A stretch of DNA of 64,000 nucleotides from NCBI RefSeq assembly GCF_900101465.1, contig NZ_FMZM01000002.1, positions 186,001 to 250,000 on the forward strand, in the 5' to 3' direction. The position numbers and the translations under genes are program-made. Each line of letters opens with the position of its first letter. The stretch's first letter is position 1. Shown here in pieces: positions 54,943-62,972 of this stretch. Origin of the DNA: Nocardioides lianchengensis. Its GTDB lineage: Bacteria; Actinomycetota; Actinomycetes; Propionibacteriales; Nocardioidaceae. The notes under the pieces were generated by a model. That model did not search any database, was not told the DNA's origin, and saw only the letters and a list, made by a program, of their open reading frames with translations.

Positions 54943-56295
54943 GTGCGGCGCGCTCACGACCGGGAGATCCTGCGGCTCGCCGTACCCGCGTTCCTGGCGC
55001 TGGTCGCCGAACCGCTCTTCCTGCTCTCCGACGCCGCGATCGTCGGCCACCTCGGCACCCCCGAGCTCGCCGGACTCGGCGTCGCCGCCGTCGTCCTGCA
55101 GACCGTGGTCGGACTGTGCGTCTTCCTGGCCTACGGCACCACGGCCGGCGTCGCCCGCCGGCTCGGGGCCGGGGACCGGCGCGGGGCGCTCGCCCAGGGG
55201 GTCGACGGCCTCTGGCTCGCCGTGGTCATCGGCGCCGTCGCGACCGTCGTCGGCATCGCCGCCAGCGGACCGGTCGTCGCGGCCTTCGGCCCGTCGCCGG
55301 TGGTGGCGGACCACGCGACGACGTACCTGCGCATCGCCTTCCTCGGGACCGTCCCGCTGCTGATCATGCTCGCCGCGACCGGGGTGCTCCGGGGCCTCCA
55401 GGACACTCGCACCCCACTGGTCGTCGCCGTCGGCGGCAACGCGCTCAACATCGTGCTCAACCTGCTGCTCGTGTACGGCGCGGGCCCGGTGGCCGGCCTC
55501 GGACTGCCCGGATCGGCCATCGGCTCGGTGCTCGCCCAGGTCGCGAGCGCGGCCGCGCTGCTGGTCGTCGTGGTCCGCGGGGCCCGACGCGAAGGGGCCT
55601 CGCTGCGGCCGCACGCCGCCGGCATCCGGGCCGCCGGACGGGCCGGGGTGCCGCTCGTCGTCCGCACCCTCACCCTGAGGGCCGCGCTGCTGGTCACGAC
55701 GTACGCCGTCACCCTCGGGGCGGTCGACGCCACCGACTCGTCGGTCGACCTCGCCACCCACCAGTTGGCGCTCACCTTGTGGACCTTCCTGGCCTTCGTG
55801 CTCGACGCGATCGCCATCGCCGCCCAGGCGATCACCGGCCGGCTGCTCGGCGCCGGCGACGCGACCGGGACCCGGGAGGTCACCCGGCGGATGGTGCAGT
55901 GGGGCGTCGGCAGCGGGGTGGTGAGCGGGGTGCTGCTCGCCGCGGGCAGCCCGCTACTCGGCCATCTCTTCACCGGCGACCCGGCGGTGCGCGACGCGCT
56001 GGTGCCCGTGCTGGTGGTCGCCGCGCTCGCCCAGCCGATCGCCGGCGTGGTCTTCGTCCTCGACGGCGTGCTCATCGGTGCCGGCGACGGGCGCTACCTG
56101 GCTCGGGGCGGGGTGGTCACGCTGGTCGTCTACGCGCCGGTCGTGCTCCTGGTCGCGGGCCTCGCCGGTGGCGGGCTGGTCGCCGTCTGGCTCTGCTTCG
56201 CCTTCCTCTTCATGGGCGCGCGCCTGGTGGTCCTGCTGCACCGCGCCCGCGGTGACGCCTGGCTGGTCACCGGTCCAGACCGGTCGAGGCTCTGA
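54943..56295 (+). CDS. MATE family efflux transporter (DinF-like)
   Basis: I chose GTG 54943 (VRRAHDREILRLAVPAFLAL) because it lies seven bases after TAGGCT and matches the usual family start. ATG 54925 is an upstream alternative. The 450-residue protein has twelve helices, with VAEPLFLLSDAAIVGHLGTP in the first half and VATHQ-like DLATHQLALTLWTFLAFVLD in the second, both MATE features. It would export cationic compounds using a Na+ or H+ gradient. Its place between rplI and dnaB is conserved in many actinobacteria. Confidence 0.92.
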   Translation: MRRAHDREILRLAVPAFLALVAEPLFLLSDAAIVGHLGTPELAGLGVAAVVLQTVVGLCVFLAYGTTAGVARRLGAGDRRGALAQGVDGLWLAVVIGAVATVVGIAASGPVVAAFGPSPVVADHATTYLRIAFLGTVPLLIMLAATGVLRGLQDTRTPLVVAVGGNALNIVLNLLLVYGAGPVAGLGLPGSAIGSVLAQVASAAALLVVVVRGARREGASLRPHAAGIRAAGRAGVPLVVRTLTLRAALLVTTYAVTLGAVDATDSSVDLATHQLALTLWTFLAFVLDAIAIAAQAITGRLLGAGDATGTREVTRRMVQWGVGSGVVSGVLLAAGSPLLGHLFTGDPAVRDALVPVLVVAALAQPIAGVVFVLDGVLIGAGDGRYLARGGVVTLVVYAPVVLLVAGLAGGGLVAVWLCFAFLFMGARLVVLLHRARGDAWLVTGPDRSRL

Positions 56296-56374
56296 GCACT
56301 CCGCCGTAGCCGATCGGGTTCGGAACCCGTTGGGACGGGAAGTGAGATCGGGGTCACATCCGAGGAGGAACCAC

Positions 56375-57511
56375 GTGAGCCATCGGCGACGCCGCACCAT
56401 CGTCCTCGCACTGCTGCTGGGCGGCTCCGTGCTGCCGCTGGCCACCGCCCCGCCGGCTCAGGCCGCACAGGGATGCCTGCACGACGTCCCCGTGGTCCCG
56501 ATCCTCACGCCCGCCGGGTGCGACGACACCACCCCGCCCGTGACCGAGCTGGGGACGACCGCGCCGCGGATCACCGCGAGCGGATGGATCAACAAGCGGA
56601 CCCTGCGCGTCGGCTACACGGGCCGGCACAGCGACGCCGACCCCGACCCGATCGCGTTCCAGTGCTCCCTGGGCACCGACCCCGCTGTGCCCACCGACCA
56701 GGAGTGGTACGACTGCCCGGAGGACCGGGTCTTCCGCCGGATCACACCGAGCACGACGCCGTACGTCCTGTGGATCCGGGCCGTCGACAGCGCCGACCTC
56801 TCGGTCCGCTGGTCCGACGGAAACCTTCTCTCGTCGAACGACGAGCCGGTCGACGACGTCGACCCCACGCCAGTCCGGCTGACCTTCCGGATCGACAACG
56901 TCGCGCCGGACACCCGGGTCGCCGGGCTGCCCCGGGACCCGTTCCGTCCGGACCTGCCCATGGTCGGCACCGCCCGCCCGCGCCTGCGGCTGAGCGCGAC
57001 CGAGGCGGCGACCTTCCAGTGCACGGTCAACGGCGTCGACGTGCCCTGCACCGGCGGTACGACGACGCTGCCGGCCCTCCGACCAGGCGACCAGGTGCTG
57101 CAGGTGGCGGCCGTCGACCGGGCCGGCAACGTCGACCCTTCGCCCGCCACGGTGCGGTTCGCCGTACCGGCCAACCTCGCGCCGCGCGGTCGAACCCCCG
57201 GCTGGAAGCAGGTACGGCGCCGCGGCTACCTGGGCGGCGACTACCTGCGGTCGAGCCGTCCGGACGCCCGCATGGTGCTGCGCGTCGGTCGGTTCCGCGA
57301 GCTCCGGCTGCTCGCCACCACCGGTCCGCGCGCGGGGGTCGTGGAGGTCAGGCTCGGCCGGCGCTGGCAGCGGGTCGACCTGCGCCGCACGACCACGACC
57401 GTCCACGACCAGGTGCGGGTGCGCGACCACCGCGCCGCTCCGCTCCCGGGCCGGGTCGAGATCCGGGTCGTGCGCGGGCGGGTCCAGCTCGACGGGATCC
57501 TGGCGCATTGA
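56375..57511 (+). CDS. secreted protein of unknown function
   Basis: GTG 56375 has a strong GAGGAGGAA before it. A signal peptide (1-33; ends PPAQA) precedes a beta-rich protein of 378 residues total. Phrases such as DNVAPDTRVAGLP, RPRLRLSATEAATFQCTVNG and VAAVDRAGNVDPSPATVRFA are typical of bacterial Ig-like (Big-type) domains that hold disulfides. The C-terminal 120 residues are Arg-rich (VRRRGYLGGDYLRSSRPDAR). No enzyme motif seen. It ends 10 bp before a strong terminator shared with rplI. Confidence 0.75.
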   Translation: MSHRRRRTIVLALLLGGSVLPLATAPPAQAAQGCLHDVPVVPILTPAGCDDTTPPVTELGTTAPRITASGWINKRTLRVGYTGRHSDADPDPIAFQCSLGTDPAVPTDQEWYDCPEDRVFRRITPSTTPYVLWIRAVDSADLSVRWSDGNLLSSNDEPVDDVDPTPVRLTFRIDNVAPDTRVAGLPRDPFRPDLPMVGTARPRLRLSATEAATFQCTVNGVDVPCTGGTTTLPALRPGDQVLQVAAVDRAGNVDPSPATVRFAVPANLAPRGRTPGWKQVRRRGYLGGDYLRSSRPDARMVLRVGRFRELRLLATTGPRAGVVEVRLGRRWQRVDLRRTTTTVHDQVRVRDHRAAPLPGRVEIRVVRGRVQLDGILAH

Positions 57512-57520
57512 GAACGAGCA

Positions 57521-57554
57521 AGGGCCCGTCCCTCCACGAGGAGGAACGGGCCCT
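57521..57554. terminator. bidirectional terminator between secreted protein and rplI
   Basis: AGGGCCCGT (57521-57529) pairs perfectly with ACGGGCCCT (57546-57554). The stem continues with CCTCC/GGAGG after one mismatch, around an ACGA loop. It lies between convergent genes, so it can stop both. Confidence 0.8.
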
Positions 57555-57580
57555 GCTGGGTGCTGCTGGGTCGGCCTGGA

Positions 57581-58027
57581 TCAGGCCGGGATGACGTTGA
57601 GGGCCACCGTGGCGGACACCTCGTCGGTCAGCTTGACCGAGACCTCGTGCGCACCGAGCGCCTTGATCGGGTTGCCGAGGACGATCGTGCGCTTGTCGAC
57701 CTGCTCGCCGGAGGCGTCCGTGAGGGCGCCGGCGATCTCGGAGACCGTGACGGCGCCGAAGAGGCGGCCGCCCTGGCCCGAGCGAACCTTGACCGAGACC
57801 GGCTGAGCCTCGAGCTTGGCCTTGATCTCGGCAGCGTGATCGTGGTCGCGCACCGCGCGGCTCGCCCGGGCGGCCTTGATCGACTCGACGGTCTTCTCGG
57901 CACCCCGGGTCCACCGGATCGCCACACCGCGCGGGACGAGGTAGTTGCGGCCGTAGCCGTCCTTCACCTCGACGACGTCGCCGGGGCCACCGAGACCGGT
58001 GACCTCCTGGGTCAGGATGATCTTCAT
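57581..58027 (-). CDS. rplI: 50S ribosomal protein L9
   Basis: The 148-residue protein has the L9 opening [21 protein letters not shown] and the conserved [15 protein letters not shown] in the N-terminal rRNA-binding domain. A long linker helix ([21 protein letters not shown]) and a C-terminal domain ([34 protein letters not shown]) follow. It binds 23S rRNA domain V near the L1 stalk. It lies 14 bp downstream of rpsR in the same operon. Confidence 0.98.
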   Translation of the reverse strand: MKIILTQEVTGLGGPGDVVEVKDGYGRNYLVPRGVAIRWTRGAEKTVESIKAARASRAVRDHDHAAEIKAKLEAQPVSVKVRSGQGGRLFGAVTVSEIAGALTDASGEQVDKRTIVLGNPIKALGAHEVSVKLTDEVSATVALNVIPA

Positions 58028-58041
58028 GTCTCCGTCCCCTC

Positions 58042-58278
58042 TCAGCGACCGGTGGAGGTGTAGGGCAGCAGCGCGACCTCGCGGGCGTTCTTGACCGCGA
58101 TGGCGACGTCCCGCTGGTGCTGGACGCAGTTGCCGGTCACGCGACGCGCACGGATCTTGCCGCGGTCGGAGATGAACTTGCGAAGCAGGGTGGTGTCCTT
58201 GTAGTCGACACCGCCCGCCTTCTCCTTGCAGAACTGGCAAACCTTCTTCTTCGGCTTGCGAATCACTGCCTTGGCCAT
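58042..58278 (-). CDS. rpsR: 30S ribosomal protein S18 (zinc-type)
   Basis: The 78-residue S18 has the N-terminal [20 protein letters not shown] and conserved [41 protein letters not shown]. The CxxC plus further Cys mark the zinc-ribbon form. Many actinobacteria also carry a Zn-free paralogue elsewhere under Zur control. Only this copy is in the window. It partners S6 on the small subunit platform. Confidence 0.98.
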   Translation of the reverse strand: MAKAVIRKPKKKVCQFCKEKAGGVDYKDTTLLRKFISDRGKIRARRVTGNCVQHQRDVAIAVKNAREVALLPYTSTGR

Positions 58279-58361
58279 TGTGGTGCTTCCTTTCTAGAAG
58301 CCCGGCTCGCGCCGGAATGGTTGAGGGTGTTCGGATTGAGTGCTGATCAGATGCGAGATGA

Positions 58362-58417
58362 GGGTCTCGATACGCCCGTCACGACTTCGCTCCGCTCAGC
58401 CGTGGGGCTACTCGACC
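58362..58417. repeat. dispersed hairpin repeat, copy 3
   Basis: GGGTCTCGATACGC at one end and CTACTCGACC at the other match the outer arms of the copies at 7431-7490 and 16018-16060. The inner sequence has CACG.. CGTG pairing. It sits in the ssb-rpsR spacer, inside the ribosomal operon. Confidence 0.6.
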
Positions 58418-58460
58418 TTCCCGCCTGGGTCTTCCGCTTCGCAGGCTCAGCGGAAGGGCG

Positions 58461-59015
58461 TTAAAACGGCGGCTCTTCCGAGCCGACGCCGGGGGCGCCC
58501 CACGGGTCGTTGGCGGGAGCACCGCCACCGCCGCCGGAGCCGCCACCCTGAGGAGCCGGGGTGGCCCAGGGGTCGTTGCCGCCGGACTGCTGGGGGCGGG
58601 ACTGACCGCCCCCACCGCCGCCGTACCCGCCGCCACCGCCGCCGCCCGAGCGCGAGGCCCGGGTGACCTTGGCCGTGGCGAAGGCGAGAGCGGGACCGAC
58701 CTCGTCGACCTCGAGCTCCACGACGGTGCGCTTCTCACCCTCGCGGGTCTCGTAGGACCGCTGCTTCAGCCGGCCCTGGACGATGACGCGCATCCCCCGC
58801 TGGAGCGACTCGGCGACGTTCTCCGCCGCCTGCCGCCAGACCGAGCAGGAGAGGAACAGCGCGTCGCCGTCCTTCCACTCGTTGGTCTGCCGGTCGAAGG
58901 TGCGCGGCGTCGAGGCGATCCGGAAGTTCGCCACTGCCGCACCCGAGGGGGTGAAGCGCAGCTCCGGGTCGTCGACGAGGTTGCCCACCACCGTGATGAC
59001 GGTCTCGCCTGCCAT
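58461..59015 (-). CDS. ssb: single-stranded DNA-binding protein
   Basis: SSB of 184 residues. The OB fold spans residues 1-110 ([58 protein letters not shown]). A Gly/Pro/Gln-rich flexible tail follows, with two NDPWATP/NDPWGAP motifs and the partner-binding tip GSEEPPF. It coats single-stranded DNA and recruits replication and repair proteins. Located between rpsF and rpsR as usual. The spacer to rpsR holds a dispersed repeat. Confidence 0.98.
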   Translation of the reverse strand: MAGETVITVVGNLVDDPELRFTPSGAAVANFRIASTPRTFDRQTNEWKDGDALFLSCSVWRQAAENVAESLQRGMRVIVQGRLKQRSYETREGEKRTVVELEVDEVGPALAFATAKVTRASRSGGGGGGGYGGGGGGQSRPQQSGGNDPWATPAPQGGGSGGGGGAPANDPWGAPGVGSEEPPF

Positions 59016-59125
59016 GAGGTCTCCTCAGCTTCTTGTCTGATCGTGTCCGGTCGTCGTCGCGCCCATCGTGGTGCAGGGCGCCGACAGCCGGAAGGGGTCG
59101 TCCACAGGCGATGCCTGCCGACTGC

Positions 59126-59416
59126 TCAGTGAGCGTCGGGGCGGATGACCTTGGTGCGCAGGATCGACTCGTTGAGCGTGAGCTGGCGGTCGAACTCCTT
59201 GACCGTGGCCGGCTCGGCGTTCAGCGTGATGATCGCGTAGATGCCCTCGGCGTTCTTCTTGACCTCGTAGGCCAGCCGGCGGCGACCCCACACGTCGACG
59301 GACTCGACCGAGCCGCCGTCCTTGCGGATCACGTTGAGGTACTTGTCGAGCGACGGCTCGATGGTCCGCTCCTCGAGGCTCGGGTCGAGGATGACCATGA
59401 CTTCGTAAGCGCGCAA
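59126..59416 (-). CDS. rpsF: 30S ribosomal protein S6
   Basis: The start TTG 59416 gives (M)[19 protein letters not shown], the normal S6 N-terminus and length (96 residues). A GGAGG lies eight bases before it. The later ATG at the EVM position would delete the first strand. Conserved [20 protein letters not shown] follows. S6 binds S18 on the platform of the 30S subunit. First gene of the rpsF-ssb-rpsR-rplI operon. Confidence 0.97.
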   Translation of the reverse strand: MRAYEVMVILDPSLEERTIEPSLDKYLNVIRKDGGSVESVDVWGRRRLAYEVKKNAEGIYAIITLNAEPATVKEFDRQLTLNESILRTKVIRPDAH

Positions 59417-59636
59417 AGCGCGTCCTCCTTTGGACTCAGCGGCCACGGTCTCTCCGTGGCAGGAGGGGGTTCGTTCCCCGTCACGACCGAGGTCGTGACG
59501 GGAGTCGCGCGGCGACCTGGTCCCGTCGGTGGGCAGGGCGCAGCGGACAGCACAGGCTAGCAGCGGCGTCGTACCGCCTCCCAATCCTGTGGAGAGAGGT
59601 CCGCACCCGTCGGCGGCCGCACCTAGCGTCGGGGTC

Positions 59637-60437
59637 GTGACCCGCACCCGCAGCCCGGCCCTGGTCGGTCGCTACCGCCTCGCCGACCCCGTCGGCGTAG
59701 GTGGTTCGGGCACGGTCTGGCGGGCCTGGGACCTGCGGTCCGAGCGGTGGGTCGCGGCCAAGCTCCTGCGGCGGTACGACGAGGAGCTGCTGCTGCGGTT
59801 CGTGCGCGAGCAGGCCGTCCGGATCCGTCACCCCCACGTGCTCGCTCCTCGCGGCTGGGCGGCCGAGGACGACGTCGCCGTGATCGTCAGCGACCTGGTG
59901 CGCGGCGGCTCGGTGAGCGACCTCCGGAGGGCCGCCGGGCCGCTGCCGGAAGGGTTCGTGGTCGCCCTGCTCGACCAAGCGCTGCAGGCCCTGGTCGCCG
60001 TGCACGCCGGCGACGTCGTGCACGGCGACGTCAAGCCGGCCAACCTGCTGCTCGAACCCACCGGGTCGGGTCGACCGCACCTCCGGCTGGCCGACTTCGG
60101 GGTCGCGACCGGCCGCGACGACCGGGTGGTCTTCACCAGGGCGGGTCCGGTGGGCACGGCCGGCTACCTGGCGCCGGACCAGGAGTCGGGCGCGCCCCCG
60201 GAGCCGGCGCAGGACCTCTACGCGCTCGGGATCACCGGCCGCCGGCTGCTGGCCGGACCCGCCCCGGTCGCGACCCTGCTCGACTCCCTCACCCGGCCGG
60301 AGGCCCGGTTGCGCCCGAGCGCGTCGGACGCGCTCGACCGGCTCCGGTCGCTGCCGGTCCGCCGGGGTCCGGCCTGGCCCGCGGTCCGCGACCGGCTGGG
60401 CCCCGACCCCGTCGTACGACGGGCCTGGCTGCGGTGA
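59637..60437 (+). CDS. short soluble serine/threonine protein kinase
   Basis: GTG 59637 lies seven bases after TAGCGT (59624-59629), giving 266 residues with only the kinase core. Visible motifs are the Gly loop [20 protein letters not shown] Lys, the catalytic loop [14 protein letters not shown] (HGD, so a non-RD kinase) and DFGVA. An activation loop with [12 protein letters not shown] follows. No transmembrane helix or PASTA sensor is present. The substrate is unknown. It is divergent from rpsF. Confidence 0.88.
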   Translation: MTRTRSPALVGRYRLADPVGVGGSGTVWRAWDLRSERWVAAKLLRRYDEELLLRFVREQAVRIRHPHVLAPRGWAAEDDVAVIVSDLVRGGSVSDLRRAAGPLPEGFVVALLDQALQALVAVHAGDVVHGDVKPANLLLEPTGSGRPHLRLADFGVATGRDDRVVFTRAGPVGTAGYLAPDQESGAPPEPAQDLYALGITGRRLLAGPAPVATLLDSLTRPEARLRPSASDALDRLRSLPVRRGPAWPAVRDRLGPDPVVRRAWLR

Positions 60438-60440
60438 GCG

Positions 60441-60456
60441 TGTTTCACGTGCAACC
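60441..60456. promoter_or_regulatory. parS-like centromere site
   Basis: TGTTTCACGTGCAACC matches the bacterial ParB site TGTTTCACGTGAAACA at 14 of 16 positions, and the Streptomyces 14-mer GTTTCACGTGAAAC at 13 of 14. It sits in the 22-bp gap between convergent genes. parS sites cluster around oriC, which agrees with the nearby dnaB-ssb block. Confidence 0.55.
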
Positions 60457-60459
60457 GGA

Positions 60460-61215
60460 TCAGGGGCGCCGTACGTCCACGCCGGCGGCCCGGAGCTCGG
60501 CCACCCCGCGCTCCGGGGCGGCGGCGTCGGTGAGCACCGCGGTCACGTCGGCGAGCGGGACCACCTCGAAGGGGGACGCGGCGCCGATCTTCTCGCCGCT
60601 GCCGAGCACGTAGGTCTCCGCTGCCCGGCCGACCCAGGCCCGCTTGACGGCGGCCTCGTCGGCGTCCCCGGTGGTCAGCCCGGCCGTCGGGTGGATGCCG
60701 GTGACACCCAGGAAGAAGGCGTCGACGGACACCCGGCCGATCGCCTCGTGGGCGGCAGCGCCCGCGGCCACCACCGAGTGCTTGAACAGCCGCCCGCCCA
60801 CGATGATCACCTCGACCGTCGGGTGGGTCGCCAGCTCCACGGCGACCGTCGGGCTGTGCGTGACGACCGTCGCCCGGAGGTCGGGCGGCAGCCGGCGGGC
60901 CAGCTCGCGCGCCGTCGTACCGCCGTCGATGGCGACGGTCTGGCCCGGGCGCACGAGGGACGCGGCCAGCTGCGCCACCTCGGACTTCGCGTCGGTGGCG
61001 ATCGCGGTGCGGGCGGTGAAGTCGGCGACGGCCGGCGAGGCCGGGAGGGCTCCGCCATGCACGCGGTGCAGCAGCCCGTCGGCGGCCAGCTCGCGCAGGT
61101 CGCGGCGGACGGTGTCCTCGGAGAGGTCCCAGGCCGCGGCCAGTTCCTTGGCGACGACGCGACCGTCGGCACGGAGGAGGTCGAGGATCCGGTCCTTGCG
61201 CTGGGCGGCGAGCAC
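60460..61215 (-). CDS. DeoR/GlpR family transcriptional regulator
   Basis: GTG 61215 encodes a 251-residue DeoR protein: a winged helix (1-60: RKDRILDLLRADGRVVAKEL, AWDLSEDTVRRDLRELAADG) and a sugar-phosphate isomerase-like effector domain (75-240: AIDGGTTARELARRL, VVTHSPTVAVELATH, VIIVGGRLFKHSVVAAG, DAFFLGVTGIHPTAGLTT, LGSGEKIGAASPF). It is divergent from the 61284 gene. Three phased TCTGCACG repeats lie between them and are its probable operators. The effector is likely a phosphorylated sugar. Confidence 0.92.
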   Translation of the reverse strand: MLAAQRKDRILDLLRADGRVVAKELAAAWDLSEDTVRRDLRELAADGLLHRVHGGALPASPAVADFTARTAIATDAKSEVAQLAASLVRPGQTVAIDGGTTARELARRLPPDLRATVVTHSPTVAVELATHPTVEVIIVGGRLFKHSVVAAGAAAHEAIGRVSVDAFFLGVTGIHPTAGLTTGDADEAAVKRAWVGRAAETYVLGSGEKIGAASPFEVVPLADVTAVLTDAAAPERGVAELRAAGVDVRRP

Positions 61216-61232
61216 GGGGCCACTCTAGACCG

Positions 61233-61270
61233 TCTGCACGAAAGTGCTTGAGTCTGCACGTTTCTGCACG
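61233..61270. promoter_or_regulatory. phased operator repeats for DeoR regulator
   Basis: TCTGCACG occurs at 61233-61240, 61253-61260 and 61263-61270, with 20- and 10-base periodicity. The left unit also forms the dyad GCACGAAAGTGC. They end two bases before the TAATGT -10 of the 61284 gene and 18 bases before the regulator start, so one site can repress both. Confidence 0.55.
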
Positions 61271-61283
61271 TTAATGTCGCGGC

Positions 61284-61658
61284 ATGACGAAACCTCTGAT
61301 GATCCTGATCGCCGGCCCCTACCGCTCCGGCACCGGCGACGACCCCACCCTCCTCGCCGCCAACCTCCGCGCCCTCGAGTCCGCGGCCTGGCCGGTCTTC
61401 CGCGCCGGCCACGTGCCGATGATCGGCGAATGGGTCGCCCTCCCCGTGCTGAGCAGCGCCGGGGCCGACGGGCTGGCCGATCCGCTGGCCGAGCAGGTCA
61501 TGTACCCGACCGCCCACCGCCTCCTCCAGCACTGCGACGGCGTGCTCCGGCTCCCCGGTGCCTCCACCGGCGCCGACCAGGACGTCGCCATCGCGCGCGA
61601 GCGCGGGATCCCGGTCTGGCACGCGGTCGAGGAGATCCCGGGGTACGTCGCGGCCTGA
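61284..61658 (+). CDS. DUF4406-like / nucleoside-deoxyribosyltransferase-fold protein
   Basis: The 124-residue protein begins KPLMILIAGPYRSGTGDDP and has RAGHVPMIGEWVALPVLSSA, LLQHCDGVLRLPGASTGADQ and VAIARERGIPVWH. These match small DUF4406 proteins with a nucleoside 2-deoxyribosyltransferase-like fold (nucleotide base and ribose site in GASxGAD). ATG 61284 is six bases after TAATGT. It is controlled with the divergent DeoR gene, so it may act on a sugar or nucleoside phosphate. Confidence 0.65.
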   Translation: MTKPLMILIAGPYRSGTGDDPTLLAANLRALESAAWPVFRAGHVPMIGEWVALPVLSSAGADGLADPLAEQVMYPTAHRLLQHCDGVLRLPGASTGADQDVAIARERGIPVWHAVEEIPGYVAA

Positions 61659-61694
61659 GCGCCGGCTGTCGGCGGGCCTTCCTACGATGGCCCC

Positions 61695-62492
61695 ATGACC
61701 CAGCTCGCCATCGGTGCCCACGTCGACCAGACCGACCCGATCGCCGAGGCCCGGGCGCGCAACGCGCCGCTGGTGCAGTTCTTCCTCGGCGACCCCCAGG
61801 GCTACCAAGGCCCCGAGTTCGCGTACGCCGGGGGCGCCGAGGGCCTGAAGGCGGACGCCGAGGCGGCGGGCATCGACCTCTACGTGCACGCGCCGTACAT
61901 CGTGAACGTGGCGACGACCAACAACCGGATCCGGATCCCCAGCCGCAAGCTGCTCCAGCAGCACGTCGACGCCGCGGCATCGATCGGGGCGAAGGGGCTG
62001 ATCGTGCACGGTGGCCACGTCAACAAGGCCGACGACCCTGCGAAGGGGTTCGACAACTGGCGCAAGGCGATCGAGGCGACCGACCTCAAGCTGCCGCTGC
62101 TGATCGAGAACACCGCCGGCGGCGACCACGCGATGACGCGCTACCTCGATCGCATCGAGGGTGTCTGGGCGGCGATCTCCGGCACCGAGCAGGCCGACCT
62201 CGTCGGGTTCTGCCTCGACACCTGCCACGCCCACGCCGGCGGCAACGCGCTGGAGACCGTGGTCGAGGACGTCCGGCGGATCACCGGTCGCATCGATCTC
62301 GTGCACTGCAACGACAGCCGCGACGAGTTCGACTCGGGCGCCGACCGGCACGCCAACTTCGGCGCCGGCAAGATCGATCCCGACCTGCTGGCCAGCGTGG
62401 TGCGCGACGCCGGGGCTCCGGTGGTCTGCGAGACCCCCGGACCGGCCGACGCGCACGTCGCCGACTTCGCCTGGCTGCGCGAGCGCCTCTGA
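61695..62492 (+). CDS. nfo: endonuclease IV (AP endonuclease)
   Basis: The 265-residue TIM-barrel enzyme has the endonuclease IV metal ligands in YVHAPYIVNVATTNNRIR, LIVHGGHVNKADD, LLIENTAGG, GFCLDTCHAHAGG, LVHCNDSRDEFDSGADRHAN and FGAGKID with CETPG. It nicks DNA 5' of abasic sites using a trinuclear zinc centre. ATG 61695 is six bases after TACGAT (61683-61688), a probable leaderless start. It is alone, downstream of the DUF4406-like gene. Confidence 0.94.
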   Translation: MTQLAIGAHVDQTDPIAEARARNAPLVQFFLGDPQGYQGPEFAYAGGAEGLKADAEAAGIDLYVHAPYIVNVATTNNRIRIPSRKLLQQHVDAAASIGAKGLIVHGGHVNKADDPAKGFDNWRKAIEATDLKLPLLIENTAGGDHAMTRYLDRIEGVWAAISGTEQADLVGFCLDTCHAHAGGNALETVVEDVRRITGRIDLVHCNDSRDEFDSGADRHANFGAGKIDPDLLASVVRDAGAPVVCETPGPADAHVADFAWLRERL

Positions 62493-62537
62493 CCTCGAGT
62501 CGAGCGACGCCTGCGGGCCGGCCACCCCCGTGAGCGG

Positions 62538-62570
62538 CCGACCCGCACGACCCGTCCCGTGGGGGGTCGG
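62538..62570. terminator. stem between nfo and convergent gene
   Basis: CCGACCC (62538-62544) pairs with GGGTCGG (62564-62570), flanked by a further G-C pair past one wobble. It lies between convergent genes and may end both transcripts. There is no U tract. Confidence 0.35.
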
Positions 62571-62577
62571 TCCGGTG

Positions 62578-62895
62578 TCAGGACACCGTGACGGTGAGGC
62601 ACCGGACCTCGGACGAGTCCGGCCGGCCGCTGCGCTGGCGGACCAGCCGCAACGTGCTGCCGACCGGCCCCAGCGCGGGCTGCTCCGGACCGAAGACGAG
62701 GAACGCGAAGTCGTGCCCGTTCTCCTCGATCGGCACCAGGTGCGCCGGCCGGTCCAGGACCTGCCACCGGCTGTCCCCGAGGTGTCGCCGGAAGCTCACG
62801 CGCACGCAGCTGCCGACACCCGCGTCGATCACCTGCCCCGACGCGGGGTCCTCGAGGACGTGACGGCTGATCCGCTGCTGCACTCCGACCGACAC
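62578..62895 (-). CDS. small beta-rich protein downstream of CHAT gene
   Basis: GTG 62895 has AGGAGG six bases upstream. The 105 residues have no signal peptide or membrane helix and alternate short beta strands: AGVGSCVRVSFRRHLGDSRW, FAFLVFGPEQPALGPVG, LRLVRQRSGRPDSSEVRCL. The strand order and a Trp after the first long strand recall chagasin-type (I42) cysteine-protease inhibitors, but the NPTTG and RPW motifs are absent, so this is a weak guess. It lies 77 bp behind the CHAT protease gene and is probably co-transcribed with it. Confidence 0.5.
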   Translation of the reverse strand: MSVGVQQRISRHVLEDPASGQVIDAGVGSCVRVSFRRHLGDSRWQVLDRPAHLVPIEENGHDFAFLVFGPEQPALGPVGSTLRLVRQRSGRPDSSEVRCLTVTVS

Positions 62896-62972
62896 GACTG
62901 CCTCCTCGCACTGGGTTGTCGAGGGTGAGGAGCAGTGTCCGTGCGCGCTGATACGTCGAAGCGGGAAGGCGA

